Of a DNA stretch of 64,000 bases, positions 35,081-43,444 are shown piece after piece. The notes beneath the pieces were generated by a model. It was not told where the DNA came from and made no database searches. It saw nothing but the letters and a program-made list of their open reading frames with translations. The stretch spans positions 1 through 64,000 of the forward strand of contig NZ_JACVFC010000004.1 of NCBI RefSeq assembly GCF_014529935.1, given 5' to 3'. Both the position numbers and the translations under genes were made by a program. This stretch comes from Chitinophaga qingshengii (lineage in GTDB: Bacteria; Bacteroidota; Bacteroidia; Chitinophagales; Chitinophagaceae). Position 1 is the stretch's first letter; each line of letters opens with the position of its first letter.

Positions 35081-36073
35081 TCAATAGGAAAACGGCTGAT
35101 TATAAATCACCTGCAGGATGGTTTGTCCTACTGCTTTTAAAGTTTTGGTATCAATCACGGTCATGTTATCATTCTGGGTATGCCAGTGCGGCGCAAAGTT
35201 GCCGCTGGCCTGCCACGCGATGATATCAAAAGTCGGGATGTTAGCCATGGTATTCACATAAATGTGGTCGTCGGTAATATAGGAACCGTTTTTCTCGTAA
35301 CGGAAATAATCGGAGTACCCCAGCTGATTGGCTACGTCCCAGAACATTTTCATGGGGCCGTAAGCATACTGTTGGGAAGATCCTTCCATATAAAATTGTG
35401 ACCCACGGCCGCCTACCATATCCAGCAGGATACCGTAATTGGCTTTATAGCCCTTTATATGCGGGTTTTTAGCCCAGTACTGGGTACCAAGGCAGAAGGA
35501 GTTTTCGTTGTCTTTTACCCCGTAATCCTCCACATCTACGAGCAGAATGTCAACGCCTGCTTCCGGTTTCTGTGTGCGGAACTGGCGGGCAGCTTCCATC
35601 AATACTCCTACACCGCTGGCGCCATCATCAGCGCCATCCAGTTTGGCTTTTTTATCGAAAGCGTCTTCGTCGGCCCAGGGACGGGTATCCCAGTGCGCCA
35701 GCAGCAATACGCGTTGTTTGGCAGCCGGGTTGAAACTGGCGATGATATTGATACAGGGTAGCTTCTCTTTATGCGGACCGTCTACCGTGGTACGTTGTAT
35801 GTATACTGTATCTGCCCACTGTTTGAGGGTGCTGATCATCCAGTCCGCGCAACGTTGCTGCGCCGGTGTATTGGGTATCCGCGGACCGAAGCCTACCTGT
35901 TTGGCCGTATAGGCGTAGGCGGAATCGGCGTTGAAGGCCGGTACCGGCACATTCAGCTTAGCTACCTTACTGGCGCCGGTGCTGTCGGCGGAGTTGTCTG
36001 TAGTTGTTGACTGCTGCTGACAAGCACTGGCCAGAACCGCCAGTGTTGTCAGTATGCTAAGAGCTTTACGCAT
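35081..36073 (-). CDS. M28 metallohydrolase lipoprotein, probable glutaminyl-peptide cyclotransferase
   Basis: 330 residues with a lipoprotein signal (LAVLASAC, Cys18). The M28 zinc motifs are visible: HWDTRPWADED, DGADDGASGVGVL, VDVEDYG, LDMVGGRG and FAPHWHTQNDNM. The Trp-containing HWDTRPWAD, CLGTQYWAKNPH and LDMVGG blocks match the type II glutaminyl cyclase branch known from Porphyromonas and other Bacteroidota, rather than plain aminopeptidases. That enzyme converts N-terminal Gln of exported proteins to pyroglutamate. Many exported proteins in this window have Gln at the predicted mature N-terminus. It starts 20 bases after cysS. Confidence 0.82.
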   Translation of the reverse strand: MRKALSILTTLAVLASACQQQSTTTDNSADSTGASKVAKLNVPVPAFNADSAYAYTAKQVGFGPRIPNTPAQQRCADWMISTLKQWADTVYIQRTTVDGPHKEKLPCINIIASFNPAAKQRVLLLAHWDTRPWADEDAFDKKAKLDGADDGASGVGVLMEAARQFRTQKPEAGVDILLVDVEDYGVKDNENSFCLGTQYWAKNPHIKGYKANYGILLDMVGGRGSQFYMEGSSQQYAYGPMKMFWDVANQLGYSDYFRYEKNGSYITDDHIYVNTMANIPTFDIIAWQASGNFAPHWHTQNDNMTVIDTKTLKAVGQTILQVIYNQPFSY

Positions 36074-36093
36074 TATGATCTGTGACTATTTGC

Positions 36094-37590
36094 TTATTGA
36101 ACGCTATAAGTGACGTTACCGTCTTTTTCATCCTTGAGCTGTATACCAATGCCCAGCAACTCGTTACGGATCCTGTCGGAGGTAGCGTAGTCCTTGCGGC
36201 CTTTGGCTTCCTTACGCATGGAAATCAGCATTTGCAGCACGCCGTCCAATAACTGGTCGTCGCTGCTGGCTGGTGGTTGCTGTATACCCAGGATGTCAAT
36301 CAGGTATGTTTTCCAGGTTTGTTGCAGCAGGTTAAAGGTATCCTCGCTGATTTCATGCATTTTGATCTGGCCACCTTTCAGGGAATTGATAACCGGTGTC
36401 AATTCAAACAGATTAGCCAATACCTTGGCGGTACTGAAGTCATCGTTCATGAACTCAGGGCATTCCAGGCACCAGTTGCGTACCTGTTTTTCCAGTTCTT
36501 CGTTGAGAGCGCCACCACCAGGGGTATAGCTCAGTTTCTGCAGCGTTTCATAGGCTGCCCACAGGCGCTGTAATCCTTTTTCCGCCGCCTGCAGGGCTTC
36601 GTTGGAGAAGTCGAGCGTGCTGCGGTAGTGTGTCTGTAATACGAAGAAACGGATGGTCATAGGGCTGTAGGCCTTGTCCAGCTGCGCATTATCGCCGGTG
36701 AACATTTCCGTGAGCTTAATGGTGTTGCCATAAGCCTTACCCATTTTACGGCCGTTGATGGTGATCATATTGTTGTGCATCCAGTAACGCGCCATCATCT
36801 CGCCATGGGCGATTTCGCTCTGCGCTATTTCGCATTCATGGTGCGGGAACTGGAGGTCCATACCGCCACCATGGATATCAAATTGCTGACCCAGGTATTT
36901 GGCGCTCATGGCGGAGCACTCGATATGCCATCCGGGAAAACCTTCTCCCCAGGGGCTTGGCCAGCGCATAATATGCTCAGCCGGCGCTTTTTTCCACAGG
37001 GCAAAATCCGCTTTGTTGCGTTTTTCATCCTGGCCTTCCAGCTCACGGGTGGTTTCGAGCATATCTTCCAGCACACGGCCGCTGAGGATGCCGTAGTCAT
37101 AGCTGGCGGCGTATTTTTTTACATCAAAATACACGCTGCCGCCTACTTCATAGGCATATCCTTTTTCCATGATCTTTTTGATCATTTCTATCTGCTCTAT
37201 AATATGACCGGTAGCGGTAGGTTCTATGCTGGGTTCCAGGTTGCCAAACTGCAGCATGGCCCAGTGGAACAGGTTGGTGTACTTCTGCACCAGCTCCATC
37301 GGTTCCAGCTTCTCCAGTATGGCGGATTTGGACACCTTGTCTTCCGCTGCGCGGCCTTCTTCTTCAAAGTGGCCGGCATCGGTGATATTGCGTACATAAC
37401 GTACTTTATAACCGAGGAACTGCAGGTAACGGTATACCACATCGAAAGTGATGTACGGACGGGCATGACCCAGGTGAGATTCGCCTGATACGGTAGGCCC
37501 GCATACGTACATGCCCGCGTGGCCGGGATGTAACGGGGTGAATACTTCTTTCTGGCGGTGTATTGAATTGTATATTTTGAGTTCTGACAT
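36094..37590 (-). CDS. cysS: Cysteinyl-tRNA synthetase
   Basis: 498 residues. Class I synthetase signatures: zinc-binding Cys in MYVCGPTV, HIGH-like SHLGHARPY, WHIECSAMS with zinc ligands, and HGGGMDLQFPHHECEIAQ. The KMSKS loop reads KMGKAYGN, so both the Ser and the last Ser are changed; KMGKS is frequent in related bacteria, KMGKA less so. The C-terminal helical DALR-like domain is intact (RNELLGIGIQLKDEKDG). It leads a run of five closely spaced minus-strand genes. Confidence 0.97.
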   Translation of the reverse strand: MSELKIYNSIHRQKEVFTPLHPGHAGMYVCGPTVSGESHLGHARPYITFDVVYRYLQFLGYKVRYVRNITDAGHFEEEGRAAEDKVSKSAILEKLEPMELVQKYTNLFHWAMLQFGNLEPSIEPTATGHIIEQIEMIKKIMEKGYAYEVGGSVYFDVKKYAASYDYGILSGRVLEDMLETTRELEGQDEKRNKADFALWKKAPAEHIMRWPSPWGEGFPGWHIECSAMSAKYLGQQFDIHGGGMDLQFPHHECEIAQSEIAHGEMMARYWMHNNMITINGRKMGKAYGNTIKLTEMFTGDNAQLDKAYSPMTIRFFVLQTHYRSTLDFSNEALQAAEKGLQRLWAAYETLQKLSYTPGGGALNEELEKQVRNWCLECPEFMNDDFSTAKVLANLFELTPVINSLKGGQIKMHEISEDTFNLLQQTWKTYLIDILGIQQPPASSDDQLLDGVLQMLISMRKEAKGRKDYATSDRIRNELLGIGIQLKDEKDGNVTYSVQ

Positions 37591-37655
37591 ATGCTGTAAT
37601 TAAGATTTCCGGGGACCTGTTACAGGCAACAGGCCTTTTTTCCGGTGGTGGATGG

Positions 37656-37663
37656 CAAAGATA
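37656..37663 (-). promoter_or_regulatory. -7 box (TATCTTTG) for the cysS unit
   Basis: On the minus strand this is a perfect TAnnTTTG box, about 60 bases before the cysS ATG. It is the only good box I find upstream of the cysS - M28 - glycosylase - AlkB - SIR2 run. Confidence 0.6.
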
Positions 37664-37746
37664 AATATTGTTCCAGATGTATGTTAAAAGTCCGGGAACA
37701 ACATCGGTCAGATCTCAAAATATTGAACATTTTCATAATAATATAC

Positions 37747-38889
37747 TTATTTGTTTACTTCTACTTCCGGTAAACCACTGCCAATGAGGCTGAGGTTGGC
37801 GATGACCGGGTAATGGTCCGACAGGTCGGAAATAATCCTCCGGAAACTGTTGACCTTAAAATCGGTACTGGCAAACACATAGTCAATACGCAAGGTCGGC
37901 GCCAGCCCATTGAAAGTACGGCCTACGCCGAAACCTTTGTTCAGGAAAGCATCCTGCAGGTTGCCCTTGATGGTGAAATAGGTGTATGATGCCGGCGTAT
38001 CGTTAAAATCTCCGCATACCACCACCGGATAAGGACTTTGCCGGATAAAATTACCTACAATATCGGCCTGCTGACTGCGGCGTATGTACGCCTCGCGCAT
38101 TTTCTGGATAATGTTTTTGGTGGCTACCAGACCGGTATCCTCCTGATTTTTGATCTTACGGATATCGGTATAGTCTTTTTCATTGAAACGGTACGATTCC
38201 AGGTGCATGTTGACAATGCGGATGGTATCGTTATCCTTTACAATATCAGCATAAATCAGGCTCTCGCTCAGAGGACCCATGCTCATTTTCACCTTGTCTG
38301 ATGCAATAATAGGATATTTTGAAAAGATGATAGACCCCCAGTGTTGCATCCCGTTCCGGTTAAAATCGCTGGAAAAGAAGCGGTAAGGCAGTTTCATCTC
38401 CCGGGAGATATCCTCCCGGTTATTAAAATCATTTTTCCGTTCAGAAGTGTAAAAATCCTGGAAACAAGCCACATCCAGTTCCTGCTTCTTGATCAGCGCA
38501 AACATCGCTTGCCGGTTGTATTTGCTGTCTTTCTCCCGGTAAAGGCCAAACTGGCTGACGTTATAACTCATCACCGTGAGGCTTTGCGCTGCCGGCGCCG
38601 GCTTATTGCCGGAAGGCAGGTTAAACGCCAGGAAGGCACTGATCGATTTCCAACCCAGAAACAAGGCAATGAGCGACAGAAAAGCGTACTTGTAGTTGAA
38701 AAACAACCACCCGATCAGAAACACTACCAGCAAACCCAGTAAAAAAGGGAAAGCGAGCGTAATAAAACTGATAGGCCAGAACCACGCCGGTGAAATATAC
38801 GGTGCAAGACAGGCGGCAAGAAACAACAACATCACTCCGATGTTGATGATCACAAAAAAGCCCTTCGTAAATAATCTTAAGAATCGCAC
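37747..38889 (-). CDS. Membrane-anchored endonuclease/exonuclease/phosphatase-family protein (copy 1)
   Basis: 380 residues: about three N-terminal hydrophobic helices (to about residue 95), then an EEP-fold domain outside the membrane. Metal and catalytic motifs: VMSYNVSQFG, FQDFY (Asp where the family has Glu of LQE), VNMHLES, VVCGDFNDTPAS, and LSDHYPVIANL. The fold cleaves phosphodiester or phosphomonoester bonds in nucleic acids, lipids or sugar phosphates; the substrate is unknown. It starts 30 bases after a paralogue and is likely cotranscribed with it. Confidence 0.87.
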   Translation of the reverse strand: MRFLRLFTKGFFVIINIGVMLLFLAACLAPYISPAWFWPISFITLAFPFLLGLLVVFLIGWLFFNYKYAFLSLIALFLGWKSISAFLAFNLPSGNKPAPAAQSLTVMSYNVSQFGLYREKDSKYNRQAMFALIKKQELDVACFQDFYTSERKNDFNNREDISREMKLPYRFFSSDFNRNGMQHWGSIIFSKYPIIASDKVKMSMGPLSESLIYADIVKDNDTIRIVNMHLESYRFNEKDYTDIRKIKNQEDTGLVATKNIIQKMREAYIRRSQQADIVGNFIRQSPYPVVVCGDFNDTPASYTYFTIKGNLQDAFLNKGFGVGRTFNGLAPTLRIDYVFASTDFKVNSFRRIISDLSDHYPVIANLSLIGSGLPEVEVNK

Positions 38890-38919
38890 CGCGTTTCCAC
38901 GTTTGTTGAATGAATAAAG

Positions 38920-39978
38920 TTAATGTTTTTTCAACGAGAGACGGGAGATAACCGGGAAATGCTCTGACTGCGGCATTTTTATCGTCCGGTAGCCTTCAAT
39001 GTTAAAACGGTTGCCCGCCAGGATATAATCGATACGCAGGGTGGGCGACAGGAAAGAGAGCGTTCTGCCCCATCCCAGGCCTGTTGCCAGGAAAGCATCC
39101 TGCAGCCCTGCCGCTGCGGTGCGGTAACACCAGGAAGCCGGGGTGTCGTTAAAATCACCGGTTACGATCACGGGGTAGGGACTGGCAGCTACCAACGCGG
39201 CCAGCTGTTTCGCCTGGGATGCCCGGCGAGAGAAGGTGGTTTTCATTTTGCGCGTCAAACTGCGTAGCTGCGATATGCGTAGCTCTTCACGGGAAAGCAT
39301 ATACGAAGTGAACTGAACGCTGAAGATCCGCACGGTATCCTGCTGAATAAGTACGTCGGCCTGCAGAAAGCTGCGCCCACTGCCTTTGGCCAGGCTGTCA
39401 CTCAGGATGGTGGTAGCTGCTACGATAGGATAACGGGAAAAAACTGCGATACCATAATGCCAGGTCGTCCAGAGTACCTGGTCGCGCGTGAAATAATGAT
39501 ACGGGTAGTGCCCGACTTGCTGCAATGAATCAATATTATGCGATAACTGCGGAGCATCATTGTTATAAAACTCCTGCAGACAAAGAATATCCGGCTGCGT
39601 ATCGGTAATCTGACGGAAAATGGAGGAACGGAGCCCGGCGTTAAGTTTATACGCCTGTACACCCATACTGCTGGTATTGTAGGTCATCAGCGTAAAATCA
39701 CGGCTACCGGTTTCTTTGGTAATATTCGTTCTGGGTGAAAAATGAAGTCCCCATGTTTTTAATGCAGGCGGAATACACAATAACAGCGCTATGCCGGTAT
39801 ACAGGGCATATTTCTTTTTTAGCCACCACCAGAGTGGCAATGATAGCAGGCCAAGCAGAAAAACAAGGGGGAAAGCGAGGGCGGCGAATCCGGAAATCCA
39901 CCAGGTTCCGGGGTTAAGCAGGGGTAAGAAAGCGGTAGTTAGTATCGCAATGAACAACAATGAGCAAACAAACTTCAT
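38920..39978 (-). CDS. Membrane-anchored endonuclease/exonuclease/phosphatase-family protein (copy 2)
   Basis: 352 residues with the same build as its downstream neighbour: three N-terminal hydrophobic helices, then an EEP-fold domain. Motifs are LMTYNTSSMG, CLQEFYNND (metal-binding Glu intact), VIVTGDFNDTPAS and QSEHFPVISRL, in which the usual SDH is SEH (Asp to Glu). The two genes clearly arose by tandem duplication. Role unknown. Confidence 0.87.
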   Translation of the reverse strand: MKFVCSLLFIAILTTAFLPLLNPGTWWISGFAALAFPLVFLLGLLSLPLWWWLKKKYALYTGIALLLCIPPALKTWGLHFSPRTNITKETGSRDFTLMTYNTSSMGVQAYKLNAGLRSSIFRQITDTQPDILCLQEFYNNDAPQLSHNIDSLQQVGHYPYHYFTRDQVLWTTWHYGIAVFSRYPIVAATTILSDSLAKGSGRSFLQADVLIQQDTVRIFSVQFTSYMLSREELRISQLRSLTRKMKTTFSRRASQAKQLAALVAASPYPVIVTGDFNDTPASWCYRTAAAGLQDAFLATGLGWGRTLSFLSPTLRIDYILAGNRFNIEGYRTIKMPQSEHFPVISRLSLKKH

Positions 39979-40001
39979 GAAATATGTACAGATTTAGGGA
40001 C

Positions 40002-40097
40002 TTTGTTATGTAGATATTTAAGGATGGTAAATTATCATATTAATTGGCAAATGAGCAGCACAATCAATACCATTCTGTTAAATATCTACATAACAAA
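40002..40097. repeat. 96-base element with perfect 20-base inverted ends
   Basis: The left end 40002-40021 (TTTGTTATGTAG then ATATTTAA) and the right end 40078-40097 are exact inverted copies. A second pair, ATGGTA (40024-40029) and TACCAT (40068-40073), extends the possible stem inward. It fills the gap between the pseudo-rhomboid stop and the EEP copy 2 start. No flanking target duplication is evident. Confidence 0.75.
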
Positions 40098-40117
40098 ATC
40101 TCAAAATTCGTAAATAC

Positions 40118-41071
40118 TTAGTTGTCACTTGCGCGTAGTAAAGTCTCTCTTTCTTCGGGCGACAGAGAGTCGAGTCCCATTTCATTGATCTTATCAAGAA
40201 TCTCGTTGAGCCGTTGTTCCGGTACCTGACCGATCCTGCGGTAAGGCTGGCTCTCCAGTTTGGCCAATATTTTGGCGGCGCTTTTCGGATGATTCGGATC
40301 TATCTGTTGGGAAGCAGGATGGAAGACATGTGTCAGTTTGAACAGGAGATGGTTGAACCCAGCACCCCAGTCATGGCCTTTTCTCCAGCTGTACATAAAC
40401 ATCAGTCCGGCCAAACCACCGCCAGTCAGCTGTATCAGGTAGGCAATGCCATTGGCGCTGGTGACGCTGGTGCCGATAGAAAGGCCCACGTATACAATGG
40501 TAATGATCCACAGCGGAATACCGCCGCCCAGTAAAGGGAAAATGCGGTAGCGGGGGGAAATCAGGGTGGCGCCTGCAGCCATGGCCATAATGGCGGGGGA
40601 AGATCCCATAGTGGCCGCACCGGGCAACAGACTATGCAAACCGGGAATCGCCTGTACCCCAAGTATATAAAAGAGGTTGCCTGCCAGGCCACCAAACAGG
40701 TACATCGGCAGTATGCGCTGATAACCGGCTATGTGTTGCAGGAAAGTGCCAAAACACCATAACCATACCATATTGGTAAATACCTGCAGTACTTCAATAT
40801 GCGTAAAAAGGGAAGTGAGCAACGTCCACGGGCGCCTCAACAGCATGGAAAAATCTGCCGGCAACCGCAGCCAGTTCATAATATTTTTATAGAAAAGGGC
40901 ATCTCCCTCTCTTCCTATTTCCATGGTATATATCACCTTCGCAAAAAGCAGGAATATAAAAATAGTAAGGTTAACAACCACTAACTGGGTGACCATATTC
41001 CGCCCTTCCCCAAGGGAGAGACGAGGCATTTTCTCTTTTTCCAACGCATGCATGGTACAAGTATTTTTCAA
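40118..41071 (-). CDS. Rhomboid-family membrane protein with degenerate active site
   Basis: 317 residues (a start at Met7 is also possible). Six or so hydrophobic helices in the rhomboid order: oxyanion Asn100 in FTNMVWLWCFG, the nucleophile region GSSPA at 156-160 (Ser158), and helix 6 IAYLIQLTGGGLAGLMF. Helix 6 should carry the catalytic His (compare AHFAHLGG in the next gene), but Gln214 stands there. The protein is therefore expected to lack protease activity, like iRhoms and derlins. A charged C-terminal tail of about 80 residues may bind partners. It lies 30 bases behind an intact rhomboid gene. Confidence 0.85.
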   Translation of the reverse strand: MKNTCTMHALEKEKMPRLSLGEGRNMVTQLVVVNLTIFIFLLFAKVIYTMEIGREGDALFYKNIMNWLRLPADFSMLLRRPWTLLTSLFTHIEVLQVFTNMVWLWCFGTFLQHIAGYQRILPMYLFGGLAGNLFYILGVQAIPGLHSLLPGAATMGSSPAIMAMAAGATLISPRYRIFPLLGGGIPLWIITIVYVGLSIGTSVTSANGIAYLIQLTGGGLAGLMFMYSWRKGHDWGAGFNHLLFKLTHVFHPASQQIDPNHPKSAAKILAKLESQPYRRIGQVPEQRLNEILDKINEMGLDSLSPEERETLLRASDN

Positions 41072-41101
41072 TACAAAATTACGGCTAAATATAGTCTTAC
41101 G

Positions 41102-41926
41102 TCAATAAAAATCCGTTCGGTTACTTTTACTCCAGTGTCTAAGCAGCAGGTATGCAAAAAGCACGCCGCCCAGGTGGGCAAAGTGCGCCACGTTATCGTC
41201 GGGAGCGTTTTGGATACCTGCCCAAACTTCCCAAAGGATGATGACAGCTACAAAATACTTGGCCTTTACAGGGATAAAAAAGTACAATTGGATAATAGAG
41301 TTGGGGAACAGGTACCCAAATGCGAACAGGATACCATATACCGCACCGGAAGCACCTACCACTGTTGTATTGGCGTAATCTGTCACATATTGTTTGACAT
41401 AGATTTTAGCCATATCAATGGCAAACTGGTTGCCCTGTGCAATGGCGTCCTTCATTCCTTTTACGCTTTCAGTAGCGGAATCCAGGTGGAACTTCCGGTC
41501 CAGCGCCACAAAGTTGCCGAACGTAGGATCATCCAGGAAAGCCCTGGCATATTTGGCCAGTGTCATGTTTTCATAGGTGAGCACACCCATGTAACAAAGC
41601 GATGCCCCAATGCCACAGATGATGTAAAAGATGAGGAAACGTTTGGACCCCCAGAGGTTTTCCAATGTAGTGCCAAACATCCAAAGCGTAAACATGTTCA
41701 GCGCCAGGTGCCAGATACTACTGGTAGAGTGCATGAACAGGTGGGTAATGAACTGATGAGGCCGGAATAACGGTGACCCCCAGTAGTGAAGGGCAAAAAG
41801 GTCATTCATGTCATACCCCCGCTTGAGTAGGGTAATCTGAACCAACCAAACCAACCCATTAATGATCATCAGATTTTTGATCACCAGGGGTAAGAACTGA
41901 AATTTTCCGGGCCTGTACTCGTTCAT
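41102..41926 (-). CDS. Rhomboid intramembrane serine protease
   Basis: 274 residues. Catalytic dyad intact: Ser193 in GASGAVYG and His251 in HFAHLGG; oxyanion Asn78 in ALNMFTLWMFG. A soluble loop of about 75 residues (about 115-188, EYENMTLAKYARAF...KQYVTDYA) lies before helix 4. Rhomboids cut transmembrane helices of substrates in the inner membrane; the substrate here is unknown. It starts directly at the end of rlmD (no gap) and precedes the degenerate rhomboid, so the three are probably one unit. Confidence 0.92.
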   Translation of the reverse strand: MNEYRPGKFQFLPLVIKNLMIINGLVWLVQITLLKRGYDMNDLFALHYWGSPLFRPHQFITHLFMHSTSSIWHLALNMFTLWMFGTTLENLWGSKRFLIFYIICGIGASLCYMGVLTYENMTLAKYARAFLDDPTFGNFVALDRKFHLDSATESVKGMKDAIAQGNQFAIDMAKIYVKQYVTDYANTTVVGASGAVYGILFAFGYLFPNSIIQLYFFIPVKAKYFVAVIILWEVWAGIQNAPDDNVAHFAHLGGVLFAYLLLRHWSKSNRTDFY

Positions 41927-43348
41927 TTATTGCTGATTATTTTCTCTTTTCTTCAGTAACACCACATTTTCGATGTGATGGGTGTGCGGAAACATATCTA
42001 CGGGTTGTACCTTTTCCACCGTGTACAGCGCATCCAGCAATGCCAGATCCCTGGCCTGTGTAGCCGGGTTACAGCTTACATATACGATTTTCGGGGCAGC
42101 AATTTCCAGCAGTTTGTTGACCAGCTTTTCGTGCATGCCTGCCCGTGGGGGATCTGTGATGATCACATCGGGCTGACCATGATGAGCAAAAAATGCATCA
42201 TCACAAATATCTACAACATCGCCGGCAAAAAATTCGGCATTGTTAACCTGATTCCGGGCGGCATTTTCTTTGGCATCGTCAATGGCTTCCCTGATTAATT
42301 CAATACCCACCACTTTTCGTGCCTGCCGGGATACAAAAATACCAATACTACCAGTACCACAATACAAGTCATACACAATTTCCGAGCCGGTCAATCCCGC
42401 AAAATCACGGGTTACTTTATATAACACTTCTCCCTGGTAGGTGTTTGTCTGGAAGAAAGATTTAGGACCAATTTTGAAAACAAAGTCCTCCAACTTCTCT
42501 TCTGCATAACCTTTGCCAAAATATACCTTAGGCTCCAGATCAAAGATAGAATCGTTTTTCTTAGGGTTGATAGTGTACAGCAGGGTCGTGATGGCCGGTA
42601 CTGTTTTCAGTACGTGGTCCAGCAAGGCCATCCTGTTTTCCTTGTCTTCATGATGAATCACCAGGTTCACCATAATTTCACCGGTGGTACACAAACGTAC
42701 AACCAGGTTCCGCAGCCAGCCTTCCTGTAAACGGATATCGTAGAAAGAAAGTTCATGCGCTACCGCGTATTCCCGGATAGTGTTGCGGATCAGGTTAACC
42801 GGTTCCTGCATCAGGTAGCAGGTATTGATATCAAGCACCTTGTCAAACAGCCTGGGCACATGGAAACCCAGTGCCGGCCGCCTGGGGATGTCGCCATTCA
42901 GGGCCTGTACTTCTTCATTGGTGAGATAAGCCTTATTGCTGAAGGTGAACTCCAGTTTGTTGCGGTAATGTTCCGTATGGGCCGAGCCGAGGATGGGACT
43001 CATAGGCGGCAGTACCAGCTTACCGATACGCTGCAGATGGTCGGCCACCTGCTGTTGTTTGTATTCCAGCTGCAGGCTATAAGGCATCATCTGCCATTTA
43101 CAACCGCCACAGGTGCCAAAATGCTGGCAGAACGGGGTTATCCGTTTGTCGGAATAACTATGTATATGAATGGCCTTGCCTTCTGCCCAGTCTTTTTTAT
43201 TTTTGGACAGACGTACGTCTACTATATCGCCGGGCATAACGCCGCCTTCAATAAAGATGACTTTACCGTCTTGCCGCGCCAGGGCCTTACCTTCTGCGGC
43301 ATAGCCGGATACAGGTACTTTTTCTATGACTACGTTTTTTTTCCTCAC
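41927..43348 (-). CDS. rlmD: 23S rRNA (uracil-C5)-methyltransferase, RlmD/RumA type
   Basis: 473 residues. N-terminal TRAM domain (about 5-60, VSGYAAEGKALARQDGKVIFIEGGVMPGD). A [4Fe-4S] cluster motif follows, CQHFGTCGGC, with the fourth Cys later. The SAM-binding domain contains YDLYCGTGSIGIF and the catalytic Cys in YVSCNPATQARDL. The family methylates U1939 of 23S rRNA; related RlmCD enzymes modify two sites, so the target is not certain. The -7 box lies right at the start codon. Confidence 0.92.
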   Translation of the reverse strand: MRKKNVVIEKVPVSGYAAEGKALARQDGKVIFIEGGVMPGDIVDVRLSKNKKDWAEGKAIHIHSYSDKRITPFCQHFGTCGGCKWQMMPYSLQLEYKQQQVADHLQRIGKLVLPPMSPILGSAHTEHYRNKLEFTFSNKAYLTNEEVQALNGDIPRRPALGFHVPRLFDKVLDINTCYLMQEPVNLIRNTIREYAVAHELSFYDIRLQEGWLRNLVVRLCTTGEIMVNLVIHHEDKENRMALLDHVLKTVPAITTLLYTINPKKNDSIFDLEPKVYFGKGYAEEKLEDFVFKIGPKSFFQTNTYQGEVLYKVTRDFAGLTGSEIVYDLYCGTGSIGIFVSRQARKVVGIELIREAIDDAKENAARNQVNNAEFFAGDVVDICDDAFFAHHGQPDVIITDPPRAGMHEKLVNKLLEIAAPKIVYVSCNPATQARDLALLDALYTVEKVQPVDMFPHTHHIENVVLLKKRENNQQ

Positions 43349-43353
43349 GGCTG

Positions 43354-43361
43354 CAAAGGTA
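43354..43361 (-). promoter_or_regulatory. -7 box (TACCTTTG) abutting the rlmD start
   Basis: On the minus strand a perfect TAnnTTTG box ends 5 bases before the ATG at 43348, so transcription would start at or inside the start codon (leaderless). Confidence 0.55.
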
Positions 43362-43444
43362 AAAGGAAATCATGAATCGAGGCCGTAAAAGGATGCCGGA
43401 GTTACCTTTTTTACTTGTATTTTTACATATTGTTACCAATTCCT

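Noticed and set aside
36094..37590. cysS as a damaged gene because of the altered KMSKS loop
   Set aside because: The whole 498-residue frame and all other motifs are intact, so a functional variant is far more likely.
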